Translations under genes and position numbers: made by a program
Assembly (NCBI GenBank): GCA_040881945.1
Contig: JBBECF010000129.1
Span: 1-20,209, forward strand
Length of the DNA stretch: 20,209 nt
Direction: 5' to 3'
Source of the DNA: JBBECF01 sp040881945
GTDB taxonomy: Bacteria; Pseudomonadota; Alphaproteobacteria; Dongiales; Dongiaceae
Part shown: positions 6,336 through 13,797 of the stretch, in pieces
How positions within the stretch are numbered: position 1 is the first letter of the stretch
How the letters are laid out: every line of letters starts with the position of its first letter
The notes under the pieces: model-generated
What the model saw: the letters and a program-made list of their open reading frames with translations, nothing else
Told to the model about the DNA's origin: nothing
Databases searched by the model: none

Positions 6336-8083
6336 TCGCCAACGGCCGGACTTGGTTCGTAGCGGACACGCCGGATAGACCCGCGCAGGCGCGGGTCGGG
6401 CTTTGGGACGGCCGAGATCAGAGACTGCGTGTAGGGGTGCTGCGGATCGTTGCAGATCGCATCGGAGTCGCCGATCTCGACGATCTTGCCGCGATGCATG
6501 ACGGCGACGCGGTCGCACATGTACCGGATCACGCTGATGTCGTGGCTGATGAAGACGTAGCTGAGATCCAGCTCCTGCCCCAAGTCGAGAAGCAGGTCGA
6601 GTACCTGCGCCCGCAGCGACACGTCGAGGGCCGACGTTGCCTCGTCGGCGACGATGAGCTGCGGCTTGAGCGCAATGGCTCGCGCCACCCCGATGCGCTG
6701 ACGCTGACCGCCGCTGAACGCGTGCGGATAGCGCCGCATCATGTCGGGCGGCAGCCCGACACGCGCCATCAGCGCCGCGACGCGATCTTCGAGCTCGGAC
6801 CCCGAGTCGATGCCGTAATTGCGCAGCGGTTCGCCAATGATCTGAAGCACGGTCATGCGCGGGTTGAGCGACGAGTATGGGTCCTGGAAGATCATCCGCA
6901 TTTCGCGCCAGTAGGGCTTGATCAGCGGCGCCGGCAACGCGGCCAGATCGACCGCCTCTGCGGCCCGCCCGCGAAAGCTGATGCTACCTTCGGTCGGAAC
7001 CAGAATTCGCATGATGCAGCGCCCGAGCGTGGTCTTGCCGGACCCGCTCTCGCCGACGACCCCCAGCGTCTCTCCGCGCCGCAGGGTGAAGCTCACCCGG
7101 TCCAGCGCCTGCACTGCCGGCGCAGGTTTTCCGCCGAAGAACTTTCGCCGGCCTTCGAACCGCATGCTGAGATCCTTGACGGCAAGGATGGCGTCGCCGT
7201 CGCTCCGGGTCGGCGCCGCGCCGGCGCGGTGCGAACGTTGTTCGAGGACCAGCACGGATGCCAGCAACTTTCTCGTATACGGGTGCTTGGGCGCAAGGAA
7301 GACGTCATGCACCGGCCCCTGCTCGACAATGCGGCCCCGGTGCATGACCGCCACGTCATCGGCGATCTCCGCGACCACGCCCATATCGTGGGTGATGAAC
7401 ATCACCGCCATGCCGTAGTGCGCCTGCAGGCCTCCGATCAGGTCGAGAATCTCCGCCTGCGTGGTGACGTCGAGCGCCGTCGTCGGCTCATCCGCGATCA
7501 GCAGCATCGGCTCGCAGGCGAGTGCCATCGCCGTCATGGCCCGCTGCCGCATCCCGCCACTGAATTCGAAGGGATAGCTGTCGATGCTCGCTTCGGGTCG
7601 CGAAATCTTGACCTGAGTCAGAAGCTCGATGGTGCGCGCACGCGCATCGGCGCGACTCATGCGGCGGTGCAGGCGAATGGCTTCGACGATTTGCTGTCCG
7701 ATCGTATGGACCGGGCTCAGACTCGACATGGGTTCCTGAAAGATCATGCCGATCTCCCGACCGCGTATCTCGCGTATTCTTCGGCCCTTGGGATCGAGCG
7801 CGGCGATGTCAACCGTGCTCTCGCTCGCCCAGGCGACGGAACTGCCATGCAGCAGAATCTGGCCGCTGACGATGCGCCCCGGCTTGGGCACGATGTTCAG
7901 GATCGAGCTGGCGGTGACACTCTTGCCGCTGCCGCTTTCCCCCACCACGCACAACGTCTTCCCGCGGCGGAGCGTCAGACTGACGTCATCGACAGCCTTG
8001 ATGACTTCGCGCCCGGTCTCGAACCAGGTGCTCAGGCCCTTGACCTCGAGCACGATATCGTTTCCCGGCTTGTCCACGCTCAA
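6332..8083 (-). CDS. Dpp/Opp-type ABC transporter, fused ATP-binding protein
   Basis: The 583-residue product is a DppD-DppF fusion that powers the import system on the inner face of the membrane. Both halves have complete ATPase motifs. The first half has Walker A GESGSGKSVTASS, signature FSGGMRQRAM and Walker B LLIADEPTTALD. The second has GESGSGKTTLGR, FSGGQRQRIG and LIVADEATSALD. Each half ends in an oligopeptide-type C-terminal region (HPYTRKLL and HPYTQSLI). The start is TTG at 8083 or GTG at 8077. Both lie just after the permease stop in the same reading frame, with only GCT CGT between that stop and the TTG, and there is no clear Shine-Dalgarno, so translational coupling is likely. 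It is the last gene of the SBP-permease-permease-ATPase operon. Confidence 0.9.
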   Translation of the reverse strand: MSVDKPGNDIVLEVKGLSTWFETGREVIKAVDDVSLTLRRGKTLCVVGESGSGKSVTASSILNIVPKPGRIVSGQILLHGSSVAWASESTVDIAALDPKGRRIREIRGREIGMIFQEPMSSLSPVHTIGQQIVEAIRLHRRMSRADARARTIELLTQVKISRPEASIDSYPFEFSGGMRQRAMTAMALACEPMLLIADEPTTALDVTTQAEILDLIGGLQAHYGMAVMFITHDMGVVAEIADDVAVMHRGRIVEQGPVHDVFLAPKHPYTRKLLASVLVLEQRSHRAGAAPTRSDGDAILAVKDLSMRFEGRRKFFGGKPAPAVQALDRVSFTLRRGETLGVVGESGSGKTTLGRCIMRILVPTEGSISFRGRAAEAVDLAALPAPLIKPYWREMRMIFQDPYSSLNPRMTVLQIIGEPLRNYGIDSGSELEDRVAALMARVGLPPDMMRRYPHAFSGGQRQRIGVARAIALKPQLIVADEATSALDVSLRAQVLDLLLDLGQELDLSYVFISHDISVIRYMCDRVAVMHRGKIVEIGDSDAICNDPQHPYTQSLISAVPKPDPRLRGSIRRVRYEPSPAVGD

Positions 8084-8089
8084 ACGAGC

Positions 8090-9256
8090 TTACTGGCCGT
8101 AAGGGTCGGCTGCATCGCGCAGGCCGTCGCCGACAAAATTCAGCACGAGAACGGCAATCACAACGGCGACACCCGGCGCAAACAACCACGGTGCCGTCGC
8201 GATCGCCCTGATATTCTGGGCCTCCTGCAGCAGCACGCCCCAGCTCACCAACGGCGGTTGCAGCCCGAGCCCGAGGAAGCTCAACGCCGTCTCCGCGAGA
8301 ATCATTCCGGGAATTGCGAGACTTACCTCGGCAATGATGTGGCTGACGAAGGACGGCACCATGTGCCGGAAGATGATGCGCCGCTCCCGGGCGCCATCGA
8401 GCCGCGCCGCGGTGACGAAGTCCTCCGTTCTCAGCGACAGGAAGCGACCGCGGACCACCCTGGCGAGGCTGGTCCAGCCGACCAGCGACAGGATGATCGT
8501 GATGGCCAGATAGATCCTCAGCGGCGGCCAGTTGGTCGGCATGGCGGCCGCCAGGCCCAGCCACAGCGGCGTGGTCGGCAGCGATAGGACGAATTCGACG
8601 GTGCGCTGAATGGCGTTGTCGACCCAGCCGCCGTAGTAACCGGAGATTCCACCCAACACGACGCCAAGCAGCAGACTCAACGTCACCCCGATGAGCCCGA
8701 TCGACATCGAAATCCGGGTGCCATACATGATGCGGCTGAGCATGTCGCGGCCCAGCCGATCGGCGCCCAGCAGGTACATCGGATCTCCCCTGTTCAGGGG
8801 ACCGAACGCCTTCGTCTCCAGCGTGATCAGCCCCCACATCTTGTAAGGTTCGCTCGGAACGAAGAATCCAACCGGATATTTGATCGAACGGTCGATGACG
8901 AAGGTCCGCCGCAGCGCCTCGGGGTCGATTGTCACCTTGTAACCGAAGACATGTGGCCGGAAGATCATATCTCCCGCGTCGTCGCGGTCGAAAAAGTGCA
9001 GTGCCTGCGGCGGCGCGTAGGTATAGCGCGGTGTAAAGGCGGTCGGGCTGAAAGGCGCCAGGAACTCGCAGAAGGCCGCGACCAGGTAGATGAGCAAGAG
9101 CACGCCGGCGCTCACAATCGCCAGGCGATGACGGCGGAACTGCCACCACATCAGCCGCCATTGCGATGCGGCGCCCCGTTGCGCGGCAACGACGATCTCC
9201 GGTGGCGGCACGTCGCCGTCGCCCGGATAGTCGGTCGGCGAATCGCTAACGGTCAT
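8090..9256 (-). CDS. Dpp/Opp-type ABC transporter permease (DppC-like, extended)
   Basis: The 388-residue inner-membrane permease has an OppC-type N-terminal segment with a first membrane helix at about 40-60 (LAIVSAGVLLLIYLVAAFCE). The transport domain follows, and the coupling EAA motif is in DFVTAARLDGARERRIIFRH. It is about 80 residues longer than classical DppC. The extra length is a periplasmic stretch after helix one (FRPHVFGYKVTIDPEALRR to PYKMWGLITLETKAFG). I associate that insertion with transporters whose ligands are often not peptides. The ATG at 9256 overlaps the end of the upstream permease by 11 bp, which implies translational coupling and supports this start over 9283. Confidence 0.88.
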   Translation of the reverse strand: MTVSDSPTDYPGDGDVPPPEIVVAAQRGAASQWRLMWWQFRRHRLAIVSAGVLLLIYLVAAFCEFLAPFSPTAFTPRYTYAPPQALHFFDRDDAGDMIFRPHVFGYKVTIDPEALRRTFVIDRSIKYPVGFFVPSEPYKMWGLITLETKAFGPLNRGDPMYLLGADRLGRDMLSRIMYGTRISMSIGLIGVTLSLLLGVVLGGISGYYGGWVDNAIQRTVEFVLSLPTTPLWLGLAAAMPTNWPPLRIYLAITIILSLVGWTSLARVVRGRFLSLRTEDFVTAARLDGARERRIIFRHMVPSFVSHIIAEVSLAIPGMILAETALSFLGLGLQPPLVSWGVLLQEAQNIRAIATAPWLFAPGVAVVIAVLVLNFVGDGLRDAADPYGQ

Positions 9257-10232
9257 AGCGGATCCGCGGATCGATCCAGACAAGAAGCAGGTCCGAGAGC
9301 AATGTGCCGATCAGAACCAAGATGCATTGGAACATGATGAGCGCGCCGCCCAGGTACATGTCCTGCGTCTTGAGCGCCTGGATCAGGATCGGACCGGCGG
9401 TCGGCAGGCTCAGAACGCTCGACACGATGACGTCGCCGGAAACCAAGACCGGCAGGACCCAGCCTACGGTGCTGATGAACGGGTTCAACGCAACCCGGGT
9501 CGGGTAGCGCAGGATGAGCGGCAGCTCGGCGAGGCCCTTGGCACGGCCCGTCGTCACATAGGGCTTGCCGAGCTCGTCGAGGAGATTGGCGCGCATGATG
9601 CGCACGAGGGCGGCAATGCCGGCGACCCCCAGCACCACGACCGGAATCCACAAATGCTTCGCGAGATCGAGTCCCCGGGCCCAGCTCCATGGCACCTGGA
9701 CGAACTCCGGCGAGAACAACCCGCCGACCGAATAGCCCAGAAACACGACGGACATGTACATGACGAACAGCGCGAGGAGAAAGTTGGGCGTCGCCATGCC
9801 CAGGAAGCTCAGAAAGGTGATCACATAGTCGCCGATGCTGTACTGTTTGACCGCCGAATAGACGCCGATCGGGAAGGCGACGATCCAGACGAAGGCCAGG
9901 GTGCAGAAGGCGACCAGCGTCGTCATCCCGAGACGGTTCCAGATGATGTCGCCCACCGGCGCGCGATATTCGAATGAGACGCCGAGGTCGCCCTGAAGCG
10001 CGTTGCCGACCCAGCGCAGGTACTGAACCGGCATCGGCTCGTCGAGGCCGTAGCGCAGACGCAGCGCCTCAAGCGCTTCCGGGGTCGCGGGCGTGCCGGA
10101 GGTGGCAAGGTCCGCGGCGTAGCTGCTGACAAAGTCGCCGGGGGGCAACTGGATGATGGTGAACGCGACCAGCGACACCGCGAAAAACGAAGGTATCATC
10201 CATAGCAGGCGGCGAAGGATCAGGCTGAGCAA
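9246..10232 (-). CDS. Dpp/Opp-type ABC transporter permease (DppB-like)
   Basis: The 328-residue inner-membrane protein opens with MLSLILRRLLWMIPSFFAVS, typical of DppB. It has PPGDFV after helix one, about six membrane segments, and the coupling motif around YVTTGRAKGLAELPLILRYP. The ending YLGGALIMFQCILVLIGTLL then DLLLVWIDPRIRYDR is also characteristic. The start is TTG at 10232, which has GGAGAGG a few bases upstream; no good ATG exists before the first helix. It follows the binding-protein gene after an 81-bp spacer containing a strong hairpin and overlaps the next permease by 11 bp. Confidence 0.88.
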   Translation of the reverse strand: MLSLILRRLLWMIPSFFAVSLVAFTIIQLPPGDFVSSYAADLATSGTPATPEALEALRLRYGLDEPMPVQYLRWVGNALQGDLGVSFEYRAPVGDIIWNRLGMTTLVAFCTLAFVWIVAFPIGVYSAVKQYSIGDYVITFLSFLGMATPNFLLALFVMYMSVVFLGYSVGGLFSPEFVQVPWSWARGLDLAKHLWIPVVVLGVAGIAALVRIMRANLLDELGKPYVTTGRAKGLAELPLILRYPTRVALNPFISTVGWVLPVLVSGDVIVSSVLSLPTAGPILIQALKTQDMYLGGALIMFQCILVLIGTLLSDLLLVWIDPRIRYDR

Positions 10233-10263
10233 GCGCCTCTCCGGCTCCGATCCCGCAAACGAA

Positions 10264-10298
10264 CCGCCGGCCGGTTTCTCGCTGGAACCGGTCGGCGG
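10264..10298 (-). repeat. Intercistronic hairpin between binding protein and permease
   Basis: CCGCCGGCCGGTT (10264-10276) and AACCGGTCGGCGG (10286-10298) form a 13-bp stem with one mismatch and a nine-base loop. In the minus-strand transcript the stem has a single A-C mismatch and no U-tract. Its position directly after the binding-protein gene is where ABC operons often carry a 3'-protective or attenuating hairpin that keeps binding protein more abundant than permease. Confidence 0.6.
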
Positions 10299-10313
10299 CC
10301 CGTAACATGCGTC

Positions 10314-12290
10314 CTAATTTACGGGATCGAAGTAGTATTGCTCGGTATTGCTCGCGGCTGGGCTGGGATAAGTCCAGGCGAAGGGGCGTCCATACACGTT
10401 GTGCATGTTGTTCTTCACCACGGAATAGAGCGGCCCGGGCGTGCTCACACCGATGACGTAGAACTGGTCAGCCGCAATTTCGAGCAGCTGCTGCATGAGT
10501 GCGTTCTGCTTTTCCGCGTCGGCATACTTCTTAATTTCGCGATAGAGTTCCATCTGCTTGCGTACTTCGGCCGGCGGTTCTTCGCCCGAGGCGCCGGCGG
10601 AGTTGTACCAGTTGCCCCACGGAACTGCGAACAACGACTCGTTCCAGAACGGGAAGTAGAAGGTCGGCTCGAACAGGGCGTCGGCCATTCCGCCGCTGCC
10701 GAGAAACACCGCCGCATCGTGTTCGTTGTTGTCCTTGCGCTCGTAGAACAGCGTCCGGTCCACAGTCTGCACCTTCGCGTCGATGCCGATCGCCTGCCAG
10801 TACTGAACGACAAGCTGGGTGGAGTCGAGGAAGTCGCCAAGGGCCGGGATCACCATCACGTTGAAGGCGATGCGTTTGCCGTCCGGGCCCAGCCTGAATC
10901 CATCGGAGTCTTTCTTCGGGTAGGCCTTGTCGAGATGTTCGTTGGCTTTCGCCACATCGTACTCGGTGTACTGCTTGGCAAGCCGCTCGTTGTAGAATGA
11001 GGACTCCCGGCGCGGAGCGGCCTGCCACGGCTCTCCCTGCCCGACGAAGGCCGCATCGATGATGGCGGGGCGGTCGATCGCGTAGCTCAGGCCAATAAGG
11101 AAATCCTTGTTGCCGAAGATCTCGCGCTTGACCGGATCCTTGTGCGTCCGGTTGAACGAGATTGCGGTCGTGTTCATGTCGGCGTTGGGCCCATCGACGA
11201 GACGGATGTCCGCGGTCTGTGCCGCGTCGATAAACACGGCGCGATTCGCATTGGAGTTGATGTGGCGGTCCTGATAGTCGATCTCGCCGTTCACCGCCTT
11301 TAACACGAGTGTCTGGACATCCGCGTTGACCGAGATACGCAGGTTGTCGATGTAGGGCAGCTGATTACCCGCGGTATCGACCTTATGGTAATAGGGGTTG
11401 CGCTCGAGCGTGACCAGCGTCGCCCCACCGATATAGGGTTGCTTGATGACCCATGGCTCCATGGTGGGCCGATCGGGGTTCTGCCAGCGTTCGTTCGCTT
11501 CCGTATCGACGCCACACCTCTTGATGAAGAGCTCCGTCCAGTTCTGCGTACCCGCCTCCTTGGTAAGCGCATCGAGGCCGTCCTTGTTGTAAGCCGGGTG
11601 GAATTGCGAACAGTAGTGCTTGGCCATCATGGCGATCTGTACGCCATAGACGCTGGCCAACCGCTGCGGAAAGAGACCGTATGGCTCCTTAAATGCGATC
11701 TTGAACGTCGTGTCGTCGATCTTCTCGAACGCGCCGGTCTCGCCGCCACTCGTCAGCCAGTCCGGCGGCGAGGGAAGGAGCTCGGTGTTGCCCACGATAT
11801 CGTTGATGAAGAATCCGATGTCGTCGCTGCCGAACGGCTTTCCGTCGGACCACTTCAAGCCCTTGCGCAGCTTAATGGTGAAAGCGGTTGCGTCGTCGTT
11901 GCTGGTGAACTCCTCGGCGAGGTTCGGAATGACCTTTCCGCTCCATTCCCGGTCCCAGGCGAGCAATGGTTCGTAGCCGGCGATGCGGAACAGCCAATTG
12001 CGGTCCGAGCCGCCGACCAAGCCGCTGCGCCACGTGCCGCCATACTTGCCGACGTTCTCGACCGGCGTCACGACCCGCGGATTCTCGGGCAGCCGTTGCA
12101 CGACAGGCGGCAGCTTGCCCGCCTTCACCAATGCCTCGAGCATCGGCGCTTCGCGATAGCCGGCCGCCCCCGCAACGAAGACCGCCAAGGTCGATGCACC
12201 AAGCGCGAATGCGCCGGCAAGGACTACTGTACGAAGCACCCTAGAGGACCGTTCGCGGGATCCCACGAAAACAGAACCGCCTACCGTCAT
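10314..12290 (-). CDS. Extracellular solute-binding protein, family 5
   Basis: The 658-residue periplasmic protein is the ligand receptor of the adjacent importer. A signal peptide is evident: RERSSRVLR, then a hydrophobic stretch TVVLAGAFALGASTLAVFVA and small residues at the cleavage region. The mature part has the family-5 features GYEPLLAWD, LRKGLKWSDGKPF, SDDIGFFIND, and ERNPYYHKVDTAGNQLPYID. The start of the mature chain, APMLEALVKAGKLPPVVQRL, resembles rhizobial binding proteins linked to oligosaccharide rather than peptide uptake (for example the AgpA type, from memory). This agrees with the sugar-acid enzymes around it. The ATG at 12290 has a G-rich tract (GGGGGGTG) upstream. It is the first gene of a leftward four-gene operon with candidate operator D about 105 bp before the start. 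Confidence 0.88.
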   Translation of the reverse strand: MTVGGSVFVGSRERSSRVLRTVVLAGAFALGASTLAVFVAGAAGYREAPMLEALVKAGKLPPVVQRLPENPRVVTPVENVGKYGGTWRSGLVGGSDRNWLFRIAGYEPLLAWDREWSGKVIPNLAEEFTSNDDATAFTIKLRKGLKWSDGKPFGSDDIGFFINDIVGNTELLPSPPDWLTSGGETGAFEKIDDTTFKIAFKEPYGLFPQRLASVYGVQIAMMAKHYCSQFHPAYNKDGLDALTKEAGTQNWTELFIKRCGVDTEANERWQNPDRPTMEPWVIKQPYIGGATLVTLERNPYYHKVDTAGNQLPYIDNLRISVNADVQTLVLKAVNGEIDYQDRHINSNANRAVFIDAAQTADIRLVDGPNADMNTTAISFNRTHKDPVKREIFGNKDFLIGLSYAIDRPAIIDAAFVGQGEPWQAAPRRESSFYNERLAKQYTEYDVAKANEHLDKAYPKKDSDGFRLGPDGKRIAFNVMVIPALGDFLDSTQLVVQYWQAIGIDAKVQTVDRTLFYERKDNNEHDAAVFLGSGGMADALFEPTFYFPFWNESLFAVPWGNWYNSAGASGEEPPAEVRKQMELYREIKKYADAEKQNALMQQLLEIAADQFYVIGVSTPGPLYSVVKNNMHNVYGRPFAWTYPSPAASNTEQYYFDPVN

Positions 12291-12378
12291 TTCACACCCC
12301 CCATTATCGCCGTCGCCCAGGCCGATCCGGATCTAATCGCCCGGTTTAGACCGAAAGGCTTGCATGACGCGTCCGGGC

Positions 12379-12384
12379 TGTCAA
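12379..12384 (-). promoter_or_regulatory. -35-like TTGACA upstream of the transporter operon
   Basis: The minus strand reads TTGACA here, ten bases after operator site D. This repeats the layout at site A, where TTGACC follows after 11 bases. No good TATAAT-like -10 is seen at 16-18 bp, so the promoter may depend on an activator. Confidence 0.4.
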
Positions 12385-12394
12385 CAAATTCATC

Positions 12395-12410
12395 AACTTG
12401 TCAGGCATCT
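12395..12410 (-). promoter_or_regulatory. Candidate GntR operator (site D)
   Basis: On the minus strand the site reads AGATGCCTGACAAGTT, identical to site A except for two central bases. It sits in the 135-bp gap between the SelA-like gene and the binding-protein gene, oriented with the transporter operon, ten bases from a TTGACA. Confidence 0.55.
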
Positions 12411-12425
12411 TTGGCCCGATGCGGG

Positions 12426-13619
12426 CTACGACTGGTCGCCGAGCCAGCCGAGCGTGGCAGCGGCGGCGCGGTCGGACGATGGCGACGGTATTGCGACATT
12501 TCCACGCGCCGCCTCGACGGCGGCGAGAATCCGCTCACCGACAAACTCCAGCCCCGCCCCATCGAGGCGCCGGACGTCGATCTGCAGGATGCCGCGATCA
12601 GCGAGCAGCGAGCGGACGATGACCCGTGGCCGCAAGTTCGCAAGCGCCGCGTCGAGCCCATGGGCGCTGAAGCCCGCGCCGGCGGGATCGATCGCGAGGT
12701 GCACGCGTCGGAACGGGTTTCCGGTCTCGTCGGGAACCGACGCGGCGTCGACGCCGCGAATGCCGGAGAGGCGCCGCACCAGTTTCTCGGCGCGCGCCGC
12801 GACCTCGCGGTCGACCTGACCGAGGTCGAGCGCCATCCAGCGGCGCAGCGCGGCAATTGCGCCGACCACGGCTTCCTTCCCTGCCTTCATCGGCCGGCCG
12901 ATCCCGCGCTGCTGCGCGTAGCAGGCGCGGACCAGGTCGCGGCGTCCGGCGACTATGCCCGCCGTAGGACCACCCAAGGCCTTCTGCGCACTGAACAAAA
13001 CCAGGTCTGCCCCGGCTGCGATCAGCTCGCGCCAGCCGTATTCCGCGGCGGCATCGACAACCACCGGAACGCCACGCGCATGGCAGATTTCGATGAACTG
13101 TTGCAGCGGAATCATTCCGCTTTGCGCGGCATGATGGGAAATCACATAGAATGCTGCCGCGGTGGCGTTGCTCAGCACGGCTTCAAGCTGATAGCCGCCG
13201 GACTCGATGGCCGCGCCGAAGTCCACCACCCGGGCGCCGGGGAGTCGGAGATCACCGGTAATGGATGAACCGTAATTCACCACATGGCCCTTCTGGATAA
13301 CGACCTCGTTCTTCATGCCGCTGCTGTCCGGCAGCCGCTCGATGCGGGCGAGATCGAGCCCGGTCATGCATGCCGCCGCGGCAATGGCGATACTTGCCGA
13401 TGTGCAGCCGGTGACACAGCCGGCTTCCGCGCCGGTCGCCTCGACGATCGTGCGGCTTGCCACGGCCTGCAGCTCCGCCATGTCCACCGAGTGGGGCAGA
13501 ATGCCGGCCATAGCCTGAATCACCTCCGGGCCGACGGGGCTCGCCCCGAAGACCGTTTCCGTGCCCGAGGCGTTGATCAGGCGCGTCAGGCCGAGTTCAC
13601 CGATGACATCCCGCCACAT
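12426..13619 (-). CDS. SelA/DgaE-like PLP-dependent ammonia-lyase
   Basis: The 397-residue fold-type-I PLP enzyme has the opening motif LINASGTETVFGASPV, which corresponds to the INASG...GGS element of selenocysteine-synthase-like and D-glucosaminate-6-phosphate ammonia-lyase (DgaE) proteins. The PLP lysine is K213 in FSAQKALGGPTAG and the pyridine-nitrogen Asp is in VVVDAAAEYG (D189). The shorter length than SelA, and no selenocysteine context, favour a catabolic lyase or dehydratase acting on a 2-amino-sugar acid or hydroxy-amino acid. The ATG at 13619 has GGGGAGGG about eight bases upstream; upstream in-frame sequence is an unconserved Arg/Gly stretch. It is divergent from the other PLP enzyme, with operator C between them. 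The exact substrate cannot be read from sequence. Confidence 0.8.
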   Translation of the reverse strand: MWRDVIGELGLTRLINASGTETVFGASPVGPEVIQAMAGILPHSVDMAELQAVASRTIVEATGAEAGCVTGCTSASIAIAAAACMTGLDLARIERLPDSSGMKNEVVIQKGHVVNYGSSITGDLRLPGARVVDFGAAIESGGYQLEAVLSNATAAAFYVISHHAAQSGMIPLQQFIEICHARGVPVVVDAAAEYGWRELIAAGADLVLFSAQKALGGPTAGIVAGRRDLVRACYAQQRGIGRPMKAGKEAVVGAIAALRRWMALDLGQVDREVAARAEKLVRRLSGIRGVDAASVPDETGNPFRRVHLAIDPAGAGFSAHGLDAALANLRPRVIVRSLLADRGILQIDVRRLDGAGLEFVGERILAAVEAARGNVAIPSPSSDRAAAATLGWLGDQS

Positions 13620-13797
13620 GAGGTCGCCCTCCCCGCTCGCGCGTCGCCCCACCCCTTCGATCCGCGGGACTCGCCCCGCCGAGCCCAGTCGGATGTACGC
13701 GCATTCGGCGCGCGAGTGGAGTCTATTGAAAGAATGTCGGTAAAGATGTAAGACAACTATCGAGCCGCCCGCCATTGCCGCCAGTCCCAAAATCGCC
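13620..13797. promoter_or_regulatory. Divergent control region between two PLP-enzyme genes
   Basis: The 178-bp spacer serves the leftward SelA-like gene and the rightward D-threonine-aldolase-like gene. TTGAAA at 13726-13731 is a possible rightward -35, with operator C covering the expected -10 area. On the minus strand TTGTCT inside operator C could act as a leftward -35. No convincing -10 is seen for either. Confidence 0.4.
13744..13759 (+). promoter_or_regulatory. Candidate GntR operator (site C)
   Basis: AGATGTAAGACAACTA has the TGT-N3-ACA core and matches site A at 13 of 16 positions. It also shares GACAACTAT with site B. It lies 38 bp before the ATG at 13798. Confidence 0.55.

Noticed and set aside
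6437..8587. 716-codon plus-strand open frame opposite the transporter genes
   Set aside because: It is antisense to a complete, motif-rich ATPase and permease, its product is rich in His, Asp and Arg with no domain, and it reflects high-GC codon bias on the other strand.
11385..13268. 627-codon plus-strand open frame
   Set aside because: It runs antisense through both the binding-protein gene and the SelA-like gene, crossing their intergenic gap, with low-complexity Arg/Gly/Asp-rich content.
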